From an uncultured Clostridium sp. (GTDB lineage Bacteria > Bacillota > Clostridia > Lachnospirales > Lachnospiraceae): DNA of 13,895 bases. The translations under genes were made by a program, and so were the position numbers. Location: assembly GCA_958349075.1 (NCBI GenBank), contig CATWBR010000062.1:1-13895 (forward strand), given 5' to 3'. Under the pieces are notes generated by a model. That model did no database searches and was not told the DNA's origin. It was given only the letters and a program-made list of their open reading frames with translations. Shown one piece after another: positions 6,328 through 13,874 of the stretch. Positions within the stretch are counted from its first letter, which is position 1. Each line of letters starts with the position of its first letter.

Positions 6328-8785
6328 ACAATTTTATCAATTTGGCAAAAGATGCAAACATTTTTTTAACACCTACCCGTTCGAACTCTACGGTGACCTC
6401 GTAATCTTTGCCGCCGTCCTCTATCTTTTTAACCGTACCCTCACCGAACTTAATATGCTTTACCCGATCTCCCTCGGAGTATGACAGGTGAGAGGCCTTC
6501 TGCACGGAGAATGACTTTCCAAAGGCAGGGGCTCCCGACGCCGTCTTTGAGGCATAGGCATTCGGTTTCTGGCCGAAAGCGCTGAGGCCGCGTCCGCTTC
6601 CGAAACTGCCCTCTGTTCCGGTTCCGCCCCCGTTGGAAATTCCGGAATTGCGGCTTCCCGCTGCATTCTGGCCACCGGCGGATGCTCCCCAGCCGGTCGT
6701 AATACCGCCCGAACGGTTCCATGGCAGGCCTGCCTCTTCTCCTTCGGAAGATTTCCTGCCCCAGCCGGAGGCCGCCGCTTTGCCAAAGCTGTCCCCGTTT
6801 CCGGAGGCTTCGCCTCCCCAGGCTCTTGCGGGCGCCCTTCCAAATACGGACGGCTGCTCCACCTGTTCCAGCAGCCACGAAGGAATCTCTTCCACAAAAC
6901 GGCTGACCCTGGAAAATCTCGTCTCGCCGTTGGTCATGCGCTGTCTGGCCGCGGTCAGTGTCAGTTTCTCCCTGGCCCTTGTAATACCTACATAGCAGAG
7001 GCGGCGCTCCTCCTCGACCGCATCCTTATCGTCCGACATGATGGACATGCTGCTCGGAAACAGTCCGTCCTCCAGACCGCTTAAATATACATAAGGGAAT
7101 TCCAGTCCCTTGGCGCTGTGGAGCGTCATCAGGATAATCCGGTTCTCTGACTCGTCCATATTATCCACATCGGCAACCAGCGCAACCTCCTCGAGAAAAC
7201 CGTCCAGTGTCGGTTCTTCCGAATTCTCACTGTAGCTGACCGCCTTGTTAATTAATTCCTCTATATTCTGGAGGCGCGTCTCCGACTCGATCTCGCCCTC
7301 TGCCTCCAGCTCTTTTTTGTACCCCGTGTTCTCAAGGATCTCTTTAATCAGTTCCTGGATCGTCATCTCCGGCATACGCGCTTTGAAATCTTCGATCTGC
7401 TCCGTGAAAACGCCGATCCTGTCCGCCGCTTTTCCCATGGTCGGGATTCCCTTGACGCGCAGTAATGCATCGTAAAAGCTCATCCCATTGGCAGAGGCAA
7501 ACATCGTAACCTTTCCGATGGATGTCGCCCCGACGCCGCGCTTCGGCACATTGACGATACGCTGTACGGCCAGATCATCCTGCCCGTTGGAGATCGTCTT
7601 TAAATAGCAGAGAATGTCCTTAATCTCTTTCCTCTGGTAGAAGTTAACGCCTCCCACCAGACGGTACGGGATACTGTAAAGAATACATTTCTCCTCTAAA
7701 AGACGCGACTGGGCGTTGGTCCTGTAGAGCACCGCAAAGTCGGAATATTCGCATCCGGAATCTTCCTTCTCCCGGCGTATATCCTTCACAATCGCCTCCG
7801 CCTCCTCATAGGCCGTGTCAAACTGCAGGAAACGCACCTGGTTTCCCTCGTCGTTGGCCGTCCAGAGGGTCTTGTCTTTTCTTCCGCGGTTGTTCCGGAT
7901 TACTTCGTTGGCCGCATTGAGGATATTCTGGGTGGAACGGTAATTCTGTTCCAGCTTGATTACCTTCGCACCCGGAAATGCCTTCTCAAAACTCAGGATA
8001 TTCTCAATATTAGCTCCCCTGAATTTATAAATCGACTGATCGTCGTCACCCACCACACAGATATTCCTGTATTTTGCAGCCAGCAGATCGACCAGCTTGA
8101 ACTGGACCATGTTGGTATCCTGGTACTCATCCACCATTATGTAACGGAATCTTTCCTGATAGTAATCGAGAACCTCAGGTGCGTTCTGGAACAGTTCCAC
8201 CGTCTTGACAATCAAATCGTCGAAGTCCAGGGCGTTGTTCTTTTTCAGCTCTTTCTGGTACTCTTTATAAATCTGGGCAACCTTCTTCTCACGGAAATCC
8301 CCGCCTGCATTCAGTTCAAATTCTTCCGGCGTAATCATATCGTCCTTTGCAGAAGAGATTTTGCTAAGAACCGCCCTCTCCTTAAACTGTTTCGTATCGA
8401 CATCCAGCTTCTTGAATATCTGCTTCATCAGAGTCTTCTGATCATCGCCGTCATAGATGGTAAAATTCGTGCTGTATCCGAGATATTCGATATGACGCCG
8501 CAGAATCCTCACACAGGAAGAGTGGAAGGTGCTCACCCAGATGCTCTCGGAACCGAAACCGACAATCTTGTCCACACGCTCCCTCATCTCGGCCGCCGCC
8601 TTGTTGGTAAAGGTAATCGCCATGATATTCCATGGATTCACCTTTTTTTCTTCTATCAGATATGCAATCCTGTGAGTCAATACTCTGGTCTTTCCGGAAC
8701 CTGCGCCAGCCAGCACGAGAAGGGGGCCTTCCGTGTGGTAAACCGCCTCCTGCTGCATCGGATTGAGTAATTCGTATTTGTTCAT
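6326..8785 (-). CDS. pcrA: ATP-dependent DNA helicase PcrA (UvrD family, SF1)
   Basis: PcrA unwinds DNA 3'-5' in nucleotide excision repair, clears recombination intermediates and works with RNA polymerase. With ATG at 8785 the protein has 819 residues. Motifs: Walker A AGAGSGKT (26-33), Walker B DEYQDTN (219-225), GDDDQSIYKFRGA (246-258), QNYRST (280-285), TLHSAKGLEFPYVYLSGLEDGLFP (about 565-590) and EERRLCYVGITRARE (about 608-622). The extreme C-terminus (SEGDRVKHIKFGEGTVKKIED to the end) is the Tudor-like domain known to contact RNA polymerase. Between them lies a Gly/Ser/Ala-rich linker of roughly 100 residues, longer than I would expect. The 8785 start has AGGA about 5 nt upstream and begins exactly at the conserved helicase N-terminus; the 18-residue upstream extension is unlikely to be translated. 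Confidence 0.96.
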   Translation of the reverse strand: MNKYELLNPMQQEAVYHTEGPLLVLAGAGSGKTRVLTHRIAYLIEEKKVNPWNIMAITFTNKAAAEMRERVDKIVGFGSESIWVSTFHSSCVRILRRHIEYLGYSTNFTIYDGDDQKTLMKQIFKKLDVDTKQFKERAVLSKISSAKDDMITPEEFELNAGGDFREKKVAQIYKEYQKELKKNNALDFDDLIVKTVELFQNAPEVLDYYQERFRYIMVDEYQDTNMVQFKLVDLLAAKYRNICVVGDDDQSIYKFRGANIENILSFEKAFPGAKVIKLEQNYRSTQNILNAANEVIRNNRGRKDKTLWTANDEGNQVRFLQFDTAYEEAEAIVKDIRREKEDSGCEYSDFAVLYRTNAQSRLLEEKCILYSIPYRLVGGVNFYQRKEIKDILCYLKTISNGQDDLAVQRIVNVPKRGVGATSIGKVTMFASANGMSFYDALLRVKGIPTMGKAADRIGVFTEQIEDFKARMPEMTIQELIKEILENTGYKKELEAEGEIESETRLQNIEELINKAVSYSENSEEPTLDGFLEEVALVADVDNMDESENRIILMTLHSAKGLEFPYVYLSGLEDGLFPSSMSIMSDDKDAVEEERRLCYVGITRAREKLTLTAARQRMTNGETRFSRVSRFVEEIPSWLLEQVEQPSVFGRAPARAWGGEASGNGDSFGKAAASGWGRKSSEGEEAGLPWNRSGGITTGWGASAGGQNAAGSRNSGISNGGGTGTEGSFGSGRGLSAFGQKPNAYASKTASGAPAFGKSFSVQKASHLSYSEGDRVKHIKFGEGTVKKIEDGGKDYEVTVEFERVGVKKMFASFAKLIKL

Positions 8786-8874
8786 GTTTCCTACCGCCTT
8801 TTCTGATGCGAACCTCTCTCGTTCTCCTGTCCGCGGCACCTATGCCTTTTACAGGGGCACGGACAATAACCATT

Positions 8875-8903
8875 ATTATAATATATTTTACTGCTCCTGT
8901 CAC
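8875..8903 (-). promoter_or_regulatory. Promoter of pcrA
   Basis: On the minus strand, GTGACA (8903-8898) and a perfect TATAAT (8880-8875) are 17 nt apart. The start would lie near 8868, about 83 nt ahead of the ATG. The leader can form a hairpin closed by TGTCCG (8828-8833) and CGGACA (8860-8865). The promoter is back-to-back with that of the TetR gene. Confidence 0.7.
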
Positions 8904-8929
8904 GGAAAAAAACCGCCGCAATCCAATTG

Positions 8930-8958
8930 TTGACATTTCTTTTCCCCCTTGCTATGAT
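8930..8958 (+). promoter_or_regulatory. Near-consensus extended -10 promoter of the TetR gene
   Basis: TTGACA (8930-8935), a 17-nt spacer, and TATGAT (8953-8958) preceded by TGC, an extended -10. Transcription would start near 8965. That is only about 5 nt before the ATG at 8970 but about 26 nt before the ATG at 8991, which supports the latter as the start. No operator-like palindrome overlaps it, so autorepression is not evident. Confidence 0.8.
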
Positions 8959-8990
8959 AAATTTATTCTATGGAAAGTGGGAGCCTGTTT

Positions 8991-9719
8991 ATGAAATATA
9001 GTACATCGGCCAGGAATGGCAGGGAAGATAAAAAAGAGGAGATCTTAAAGGTTGCCACCAAGTTATTCACCTTGCAGGGATACAGCAAAACGGGGATGCG
9101 CCAGATAGCCAAAGAGGCAAATGTCAGCCTTGCTTTGATTACCTATTATTTCAGTACAAAAGATGAAATTGCCAGATTAATTGCCCGGCAGATATCGTCC
9201 CAGAACAGCCGGTGTATCGACAAATATGTCGATGTGCATGAGGATCCGATTCTTCACCTAGGCGTACTGGTTAACCTGGATCATATGGTTTTCTCTTCGA
9301 AAGACTATGCAGCTTTTTATAAAGATATTCTGAGGGAGGATATCATGCTGGATGTAATCGCCTCCTCGGGACTCAGAACCTATACCTGCATCCGCGACAA
9401 ATACTGCCCCGAGATGAGCGACCAGGAAATCAAACGTCTGGGCTGGTACGGCAATCATATTTCCGTCAGCCTTGAGAGGACGCTGGTGCTGTATGCAGAA
9501 CATTTGGATTTGCTTCAGGAACCAATACCAAACCTTGTGTTTGATTCCTTCATGAGCTTTTGGAAATTCCCGCAGGTGGATGAGATTTTAACGAAGAAAA
9601 AAGAAGAATGCAGGAAACTGGCGGAACGGATTCTGAAAGAAAACCCGGAGCTTTTAGACTGGCAGATGATCAGCCTGCCCAAAAACACCCCGGATTCCGA
9701 TGATGACGGTTCAAAATAA
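8991..9719 (+). CDS. TetR/AcrR-family transcriptional regulator
   Basis: A 242-residue one-component regulator. The N-terminal HTH lies at about residues 15-60 (REDKKEEILKVATKLFTLQGYSKTGMRQIAK, then SLALITYYFSTKDEIARLI), the standard TetR signature. The remaining 180 residues form the ligand-binding/dimer domain, which is too variable to predict the effector. The ATG at 8991 has a GGGAG-like Shine-Dalgarno at about 8979-8983, whereas the in-frame ATG at 8970 would make the mRNA almost leaderless. It is divergent from pcrA and convergent with the flavoprotein/ferredoxin operon, sharing a terminator hairpin with it. It could control that operon from the inverted repeat at 13727-13781, but this rests on proximity and operator style only. 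Confidence 0.88.
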   Translation: MKYSTSARNGREDKKEEILKVATKLFTLQGYSKTGMRQIAKEANVSLALITYYFSTKDEIARLIARQISSQNSRCIDKYVDVHEDPILHLGVLVNLDHMVFSSKDYAAFYKDILREDIMLDVIASSGLRTYTCIRDKYCPEMSDQEIKRLGWYGNHISVSLERTLVLYAEHLDLLQEPIPNLVFDSFMSFWKFPQVDEILTKKKEECRKLAERILKENPELLDWQMISLPKNTPDSDDDGSK

Positions 9720-9757
9720 CCAGTGTGCCGCCGCATGAAATACCGTGCAAAAACGAT

Positions 9758-9799
9758 GAAAGCAGAAGCCCGGCTTCAAACGCCTGGACTTCTGCTTTC
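9758..9799. terminator. Bidirectional terminator between the TetR gene and the ferredoxin operon
   Basis: An 11-bp perfect stem GAAAGCAGAAG (9758-9768) with CTTCTGCTTTC (9789-9799), and a further CCGGC/GCC-GG pairing inside. On the minus strand the stem is followed closely by a run of five T (9748-9752 region). On the plus strand the following sequence is only moderately T-rich. It serves two converging genes. Confidence 0.7.
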
Positions 9800-9822
9800 T
9801 GCATTTCACTTTTAATTTTCAC

Positions 9823-10044
9823 TCAAAACCATGCCGGCGGAACGGGAATGGCACGTTTCGGGTTTACGAAAATAGCATGGGTGGGACAATCCAGCTCACA
9901 GTTATAACAGCAGACACAATCGTTCACATATTTGGCAACAGCCTTCTTTTCCACCTCGTCAAACCGGATTACGTCCATCGGACATGAATTAACACATTTC
10001 CTGCAGCCGATGCATTTGCCGGTATCAATGTTTTGAATTGCCAT
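9823..10044 (-). CDS. 2[4Fe-4S] ferredoxin, electron-transfer partner of the flavoprotein
   Basis: A 73-residue ferredoxin with two full cluster motifs: CIGCRKCVNSCP (Cys11, 14, 17, 21) and CVCCYNCELDCP (Cys43, 46, 49, 53, plus an extra Cys45). It ends in a hydrophobic, Pro-rich tail (AIPVPPAWF). Small ferredoxins of this type sit beside flavoproteins much as AprB sits beside AprA in adenylylsulfate reductase, although AprB is longer. The ATG lies 3 nt past the flavoprotein stop, and its Shine-Dalgarno (GGAGGAG) is made by that gene's last Glu codons, so equal or coupled translation is likely. It probably passes electrons to or from the FAD of the 600-residue partner in the cytoplasm. Confidence 0.93.
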   Translation of the reverse strand: MAIQNIDTGKCIGCRKCVNSCPMDVIRFDEVEKKAVAKYVNDCVCCYNCELDCPTHAIFVNPKRAIPVPPAWF

Positions 10045-10047
10045 ATC

Positions 10048-11850
10048 TTACTCCTCCTCATATCCATACTGCAGCATATATCTCTCCTCATACGGAAGGG
10101 ACCTGTCTCCCTGCCACTTCTCCGGAACGTCCTCCGTGGTTAACTCCATCTCTCCCTGTTCATCGATTTTTGCAATTACCCATTTTAACCAGTTCTCATC
10201 ATCGCGTCTGGGGTAATCCTCGCGGAAGAACCAGGCTCTGGACTCTTTTCTGAACATGGCCGTCTTAAGCATCAGCTCGGCCCCGGTCAGCATACTCCTC
10301 ACCTCATGATAATTCCTCAGATCGTGGAAATCTTTTGCAAACGTCTTCGGCAGGAAATGGTGTTCAAAGAATTCAATCATTGTAAGCGCCGCATTCAGGC
10401 GTTTTTCATGCATAACCAGGCGGACTTCATAAGGGAACAGCGTCTGCTGAATCCTCTGCAGCACATGTTCCGTCTTAAAACCGCATTTGCGCTCCAGCGG
10501 TGCCATAGTAGTCTGTTTCAGATTGGAAATCATCTCTTCCGGAACCTCCGGCATGTCGGTTTCCTTCACATATTTTGCAGCGCTCTCGCCTGCCCTGTGG
10601 CCGGTTACGGCCGCATTACACATGCCGCTTCCGAGCGTGCCGTAGGTGGGTCCGGTAAAATCATTGCCCGAGGCGTCACCTGCCGCATAGAGGCCGGGGA
10701 CGTTTGTTTCACAGCCAAGGTTAATCTTCACTCCGCCCGGCCAGAGATTTCCGATAAAATCCATGTACTGTTCAAACCGGTCGTTAAATATATCGATGCC
10801 CGCCCTGTCCATCATCGTAATCCACGGACCTTCCGCGGTCTGATTATATTTATCAATTGCCTCTTTATACTCATTCCTGTCGTAGCCATACGCCTCATGG
10901 TACAGCGGCCCCTTACCCTTATGTTCCTCAATCGCCCAGTGGATGTTTGTAGGCAGATGGGCCGTGGAATCCAGGAATTCTTCACCCAGGCCGTTGGTGA
11001 TGGCATCGTGAGTCAGTCCCAGTTCGGCCACCGGACCGTCGATACACACACTGTCGCAGTCTTTTGTAACCCAGATGCCGCTGCCGAACTCCATGCCGGT
11101 CACTTCGGCGCCTGCGCGGTAGCTCATGGTTGTTCCCTCTCCGGCGTTGTGATGAACGCCATAATATGCAGGACGGAAAGTAAGTCCGCCGGAACAGATG
11201 ATGACCGCTTTAGCCTCAATTGCATAAAAGTCCCCTGTCTGTGTATTGAAACCCGATGCCCCTGCTACCCTGCCGTCTTTTTTGATCAGATCGGTGAGCA
11301 TCAGGCGATCCAGGATGGTTGCTCCGCTGCTCTCAACTTTGTTGCGGCAGATCATCATTTTCTCACGTGTGCCAAATTTGATGATGGCCGTAGCCTTGCG
11401 GTATTTCGTTCTCTGGTGGCGGTAACGGAAGGGTTCTTCCTCCGGTCCCGGCAGGCCTACATCATCGGACATAACGGCATTGCCGTAAGGGTGATCTTCT
11501 CCCGGCATTCCCTTGACGCCTTCCTCCTTTAAATAGAACGGGACTCCCCAGCTTACCAAATCCCGGTAACGGTCATATGATTCCTTCAGCAGGATTTCCA
11601 CCCAGTCCTGGTTGACAATATATTCACCAATGCCAATGAACTGATCCCGCCATTCCTGAATGTCATCGCCCCACTCTTCCTTGAAGAGCATCATATCGCG
11701 GGCAAAGTTACTGTTACCGCTTTTTCCGCAGTAATTCTTCTCGGCAAGGATTACTTCCGCTCCCGCTTCCCTTGCGGTAACAGCGGCAAAGCATCCGGCA
11801 AGTCCGCCGCCGACAACCAGTACATCTGTTTTAAATCGCTTCTCAGCCAT
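10048..11850 (-). CDS. FAD-dependent oxidoreductase, fumarate reductase/AprA-like flavoprotein subunit
   Basis: A 600-residue member of the succinate dehydrogenase/fumarate reductase flavoprotein family. Seen: N-terminal dinucleotide fold VVGGGLAGCFAAVTAREAG (12-30) with acidic strand end at Glu37; an FAD-contacting region SGNSNFARD (44-52); AKAVIICSGG (213-222); the second FAD segment NVPGLYAAGDASGNDFTG (383-400) with TLGSGMCNAAVTGHRAGE following; and a helical C-terminal domain with FRKESRAWFFREDYPRRDDENWLKW (533-557), which resembles the Arg-rich capping segment of the family. No signal peptide, heme or FMN-attachment motif, so it is cytoplasmic and probably fed by the adjacent ferredoxin. 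The ATG has a strong GGAGGAA. Substrate unknown: an enoate-type reduction is plausible, and sulfate activation is unlikely as no ATP sulfurylase gene is in view. Confidence 0.9.
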   Translation of the reverse strand: MAEKRFKTDVLVVGGGLAGCFAAVTAREAGAEVILAEKNYCGKSGNSNFARDMMLFKEEWGDDIQEWRDQFIGIGEYIVNQDWVEILLKESYDRYRDLVSWGVPFYLKEEGVKGMPGEDHPYGNAVMSDDVGLPGPEEEPFRYRHQRTKYRKATAIIKFGTREKMMICRNKVESSGATILDRLMLTDLIKKDGRVAGASGFNTQTGDFYAIEAKAVIICSGGLTFRPAYYGVHHNAGEGTTMSYRAGAEVTGMEFGSGIWVTKDCDSVCIDGPVAELGLTHDAITNGLGEEFLDSTAHLPTNIHWAIEEHKGKGPLYHEAYGYDRNEYKEAIDKYNQTAEGPWITMMDRAGIDIFNDRFEQYMDFIGNLWPGGVKINLGCETNVPGLYAAGDASGNDFTGPTYGTLGSGMCNAAVTGHRAGESAAKYVKETDMPEVPEEMISNLKQTTMAPLERKCGFKTEHVLQRIQQTLFPYEVRLVMHEKRLNAALTMIEFFEHHFLPKTFAKDFHDLRNYHEVRSMLTGAELMLKTAMFRKESRAWFFREDYPRRDDENWLKWVIAKIDEQGEMELTTEDVPEKWQGDRSLPYEERYMLQYGYEEE

Positions 11851-11942
11851 GAGAATTCCTCCCTTATGCTTTTTATTTCAATATACGAATCCACATATAA
11901 TTTCACTAAACCGACAATCCGCCGTTACCGGCCCGCTGCTGC

Positions 11943-12101
11943 TTACTGTTCACACCACTGGAAAACAGCAGTGGTGCGAACAATAACCCGCTTCGCGATG
12001 CACAGAAACGGCAAAAAATGCCGTTTCGCGCCGTGCAACTCGGGATTTTCGCGCAAAAAGCGCCCGAAAACACCTCGCGGAATACTACCTGTGAACAGTA
12101 A
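11943..12101. repeat. MITE-like palindromic element, 159 bp, with 12-bp terminal inverted repeats
   Basis: Perfect termini TTACTGTTCACA (11943-11954) and TGTGAACAGTAA (12090-12101). Inside are three hairpins: CACCACTG/CAGTGGTG (11953-11976), which extends outward through GTTC/GAAC; GAAACGGCA/TGCCGTTTC around AAAAA (12005-12027), enclosed by TGCAC/GTGCA (11999-12037); and TTTTCGCGC/GCG-CC-CGAAAA around AAAAA (12046-12070). It carries no ORF. The left terminus can pair locally or with the right terminus, but not both. I see no clear target-site duplication. It lies within the operon, and its right end runs into the symporter gene. Confidence 0.75.
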
Positions 12102-13491
12102 CCGCCGCCGCTTCCTTCGGTCTGGTCGCAAGGCTGACAATGATATAGACAACCAGAGAGATCGCCGTAGGTGACACCTCGCCCATGGGCAAAGGCAGAA
12201 TGCCGGTCAGGCTAAGCGTCATAAACGCGATACCCGTAACCGATGAGACGATGGCGCCGGTACGGGTGCCTCCCTTCCACAGCAGACCGCCCATAAACGG
12301 GGCAAAGGAACCGGCAGCCACAAACGCACAGCAGGATACCAGCAGGCTGACAATATTGTTTGCCAGCAGTGCGATAGCCAGTCCGACGCCGGCCACCAGC
12401 GCGGTAATGACGTAATTGCCTGCCGTCAGGGTCTTTTCCGACGCCTTGGGGTTAATCATTCCCCGGTACAAATCGTTCAGGATAACGGTGCTGATGGCCA
12501 CGAAGAAGGCATCTACCGTGGACATAATCGCCGCCAGGACCGCTGCCACCATAACCGCCGCGATAATCGGGTGGAGACCGTTTAAAATTACGGTAAAAAA
12601 GCTGCTGGTGCCTGAAGCACCGTAGACAGCCGCGCCGTACATTCCAATAAATGTAGGCATCAAAGCCAGGGGGACAATCATGACAATGGAGAGAATCCAT
12701 CCCTTCATTGCCGTACTTTCACTCTTACATGCAACGATACGCTGGACCGTACACTGATCCGCCATTACAGCCATGGTAATGGGAACCAGCATCAGCATAA
12801 CCGAGGTAAGCCCTCCCTGGGGAAGCGGACTAAAAAAGGTGTCTGGCAGAGCCCCGCTCGCCACCGCTTCGGTGATGACGGAAAATCCGCCTCTTGTGAA
12901 CAGTGTCACCGTGGTAAGGATCAGTCCGACGGTAATAACCCCAATCTGCACGACCGAGGTAGCCATGGCAGCCCACAGGCCGGAAAGCGCGGAATAGGCA
13001 AGAACCACCAGCGTGATTACAACCGCTCCCAGGTTACCGTTCAGCCCCATGGAAATAAACAGTGCCTTACCCGCAAGAATCTGTACGCCGATATTTCCCA
13101 CCAGGCCGACCGTTGCCACAAGGCTGAACATGACGGACGTGAACTTGTCATTATATCTGGCACGCAGAAATTCGGGAAGCGAGATATGTCCCGCTCTGTA
13201 TACACGCTTATTTAAGAAAAATGCACAGAATATGTATGATATGGCACAGCACATCCCATACCACATACCCGAAAGCCCAACCGAAGCGGCGTCCGCCGTA
13301 CCTCCTACAACGAAACCGTTTCCTATGTGGGCACCGATCGCGCCGCCGGCAAACATAAAGACGCCCGCGCTCCTGCCTGCTGAAATCAGAGAATCAAAGT
13401 TACCGCCATACTTTTTTTTACCTACCAGCCCGATACCGAGCATGGCAAGCAGATAGATCGCAAGGACTACAATCAAAATGGTCGTATTCAT
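12085..13491 (-). CDS. Sodium:solute symporter (SSS family)
   Basis: A 468-residue polytopic membrane protein with the LeuT-fold look of the SSS family: about 12-13 hydrophobic segments, the first being TTILIVVLAIYLLAMLGIGLVG. The GGNFDSLISAGRSAGVFMFAGGAIGAHIGNGFVVGG stretch is the TM1-TM2 region, and an ALSGLWAAMATSVVQIGVITVGLIL block contains the SSS signature. It would import a small solute with Na+. The substrate cannot be read; the partner reductase suggests an organic acid. ATG 13491 has a GGAGGGGAAGG Shine-Dalgarno. The last residues VTVHR and the TAG stop come from the palindromic element (11943-12101), so the original C-terminus was probably altered. First gene of the operon, behind the promoter at 13759-13787. 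Confidence 0.88.
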   Translation of the reverse strand: MNTTILIVVLAIYLLAMLGIGLVGKKKYGGNFDSLISAGRSAGVFMFAGGAIGAHIGNGFVVGGTADAASVGLSGMWYGMCCAISYIFCAFFLNKRVYRAGHISLPEFLRARYNDKFTSVMFSLVATVGLVGNIGVQILAGKALFISMGLNGNLGAVVITLVVLAYSALSGLWAAMATSVVQIGVITVGLILTTVTLFTRGGFSVITEAVASGALPDTFFSPLPQGGLTSVMLMLVPITMAVMADQCTVQRIVACKSESTAMKGWILSIVMIVPLALMPTFIGMYGAAVYGASGTSSFFTVILNGLHPIIAAVMVAAVLAAIMSTVDAFFVAISTVILNDLYRGMINPKASEKTLTAGNYVITALVAGVGLAIALLANNIVSLLVSCCAFVAAGSFAPFMGGLLWKGGTRTGAIVSSVTGIAFMTLSLTGILPLPMGEVSPTAISLVVYIIVSLATRPKEAAAVTVHR

Positions 13492-13694
13492 ACGTTACCT
13501 TCCCCTCCATTTAAAACCGTGCTTATCCGTTCCGGGACAAGCCTTATTGATTCACATTGGAATATAGAAAAATAGTACATCGGCAGTCCAAACCGGCCCA
13601 GGGCAGTCAATTCCTCCTTTCATACCGGGCAGCGGCTTATAATTTTCCGGACAGATATCCGCCGCCCTTCCTCGGAAAAACTTCTTATATTTTG

Positions 13695-13713
13695 TCTGCA
13701 TGGCCAATGCAGA
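13695..13713 (-). other. Hairpin in the symporter operon leader
   Basis: TCTGCAT (13695-13701) and ATGCAGA (13707-13713) form a perfect 7-bp stem with a 5-nt loop, about 40-57 nt after the predicted start of the roughly 260-nt leader. I could not match the leader (13492-13752) to any riboswitch class, and I see no gene in it. Confidence 0.4.
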
Positions 13714-13726
13714 ACATCTCCCGAAG

Positions 13727-13781
13727 AAACTATACGCGTACAGTAATGTTATATCTGCATTGTACTGTACGCGTATAGTTT
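13727..13781. promoter_or_regulatory. 19-bp inverted-repeat operator pair, TetR-style
   Basis: AAACTATACGCGTACAGTA (13727-13745) is repeated inverted at 13763-13781 with a 17-bp spacer; all 19 pairs match. Each arm holds the palindrome TACGCGTA, the kind of core bound by TetR-family dimers. The right arm fills exactly the 17-bp spacer of the minus-strand promoter plus the first bases of its -10, so binding would block RNA polymerase. Confidence 0.75.
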
Positions 13782-13787
13782 TGTCAA
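13759..13787 (-). promoter_or_regulatory. Promoter of the symporter-flavoprotein-ferredoxin operon
   Basis: On the minus strand, perfect TTGACA (13787-13782), a 17-nt spacer, and TACAAT (13764-13759, five of six). Start near 13752 with a leader of about 260 nt to the ATG at 13491. A strong promoter of this kind, overlaid by the inverted repeat, points to repression rather than activation. Confidence 0.78.
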
Positions 13788-13826
13788 GACATTTTCGCCG
13801 GGACTTCAAATAAATACTTTTCCCCC

Positions 13827-13855
13827 TTGTCATCTAGTATTCAATACTATATAAT
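13827..13855 (+). promoter_or_regulatory. Promoter of the plus-strand gene at the window edge, with palindromic spacer
   Basis: TTGTCA (13827-13832), 17-nt spacer, and perfect TATAAT (13850-13855). The spacer holds the perfect 15-bp palindrome TAGTATTCAATACTA (13835-13849), an operator-like site of the sort seen with PadR, MarR or GntR repressors. Start near 13862, about 13 nt before the ATG. Confidence 0.72.
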
Positions 13856-13874
13856 AAGACATGAGGTGAATTTT

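Noticed and set aside
10306..11532. Long plus-strand ORF of 408 codons
   Set aside because: It is the antisense shadow of the flavoprotein gene, has no ribosome binding site and no recognisable domain.
9823..11850. True adenylylsulfate reductase (AprBA)
   Set aside because: The ferredoxin is much shorter than AprB, the flavoprotein C-terminus looks like the fumarate-reductase type, and no ATP sulfurylase or Qmo genes are in view.
13552..13833. Minus-strand 93-codon ORF ahead of the symporter
   Set aside because: It spans the promoter, operator and leader; most of it would lie upstream of the transcript start.
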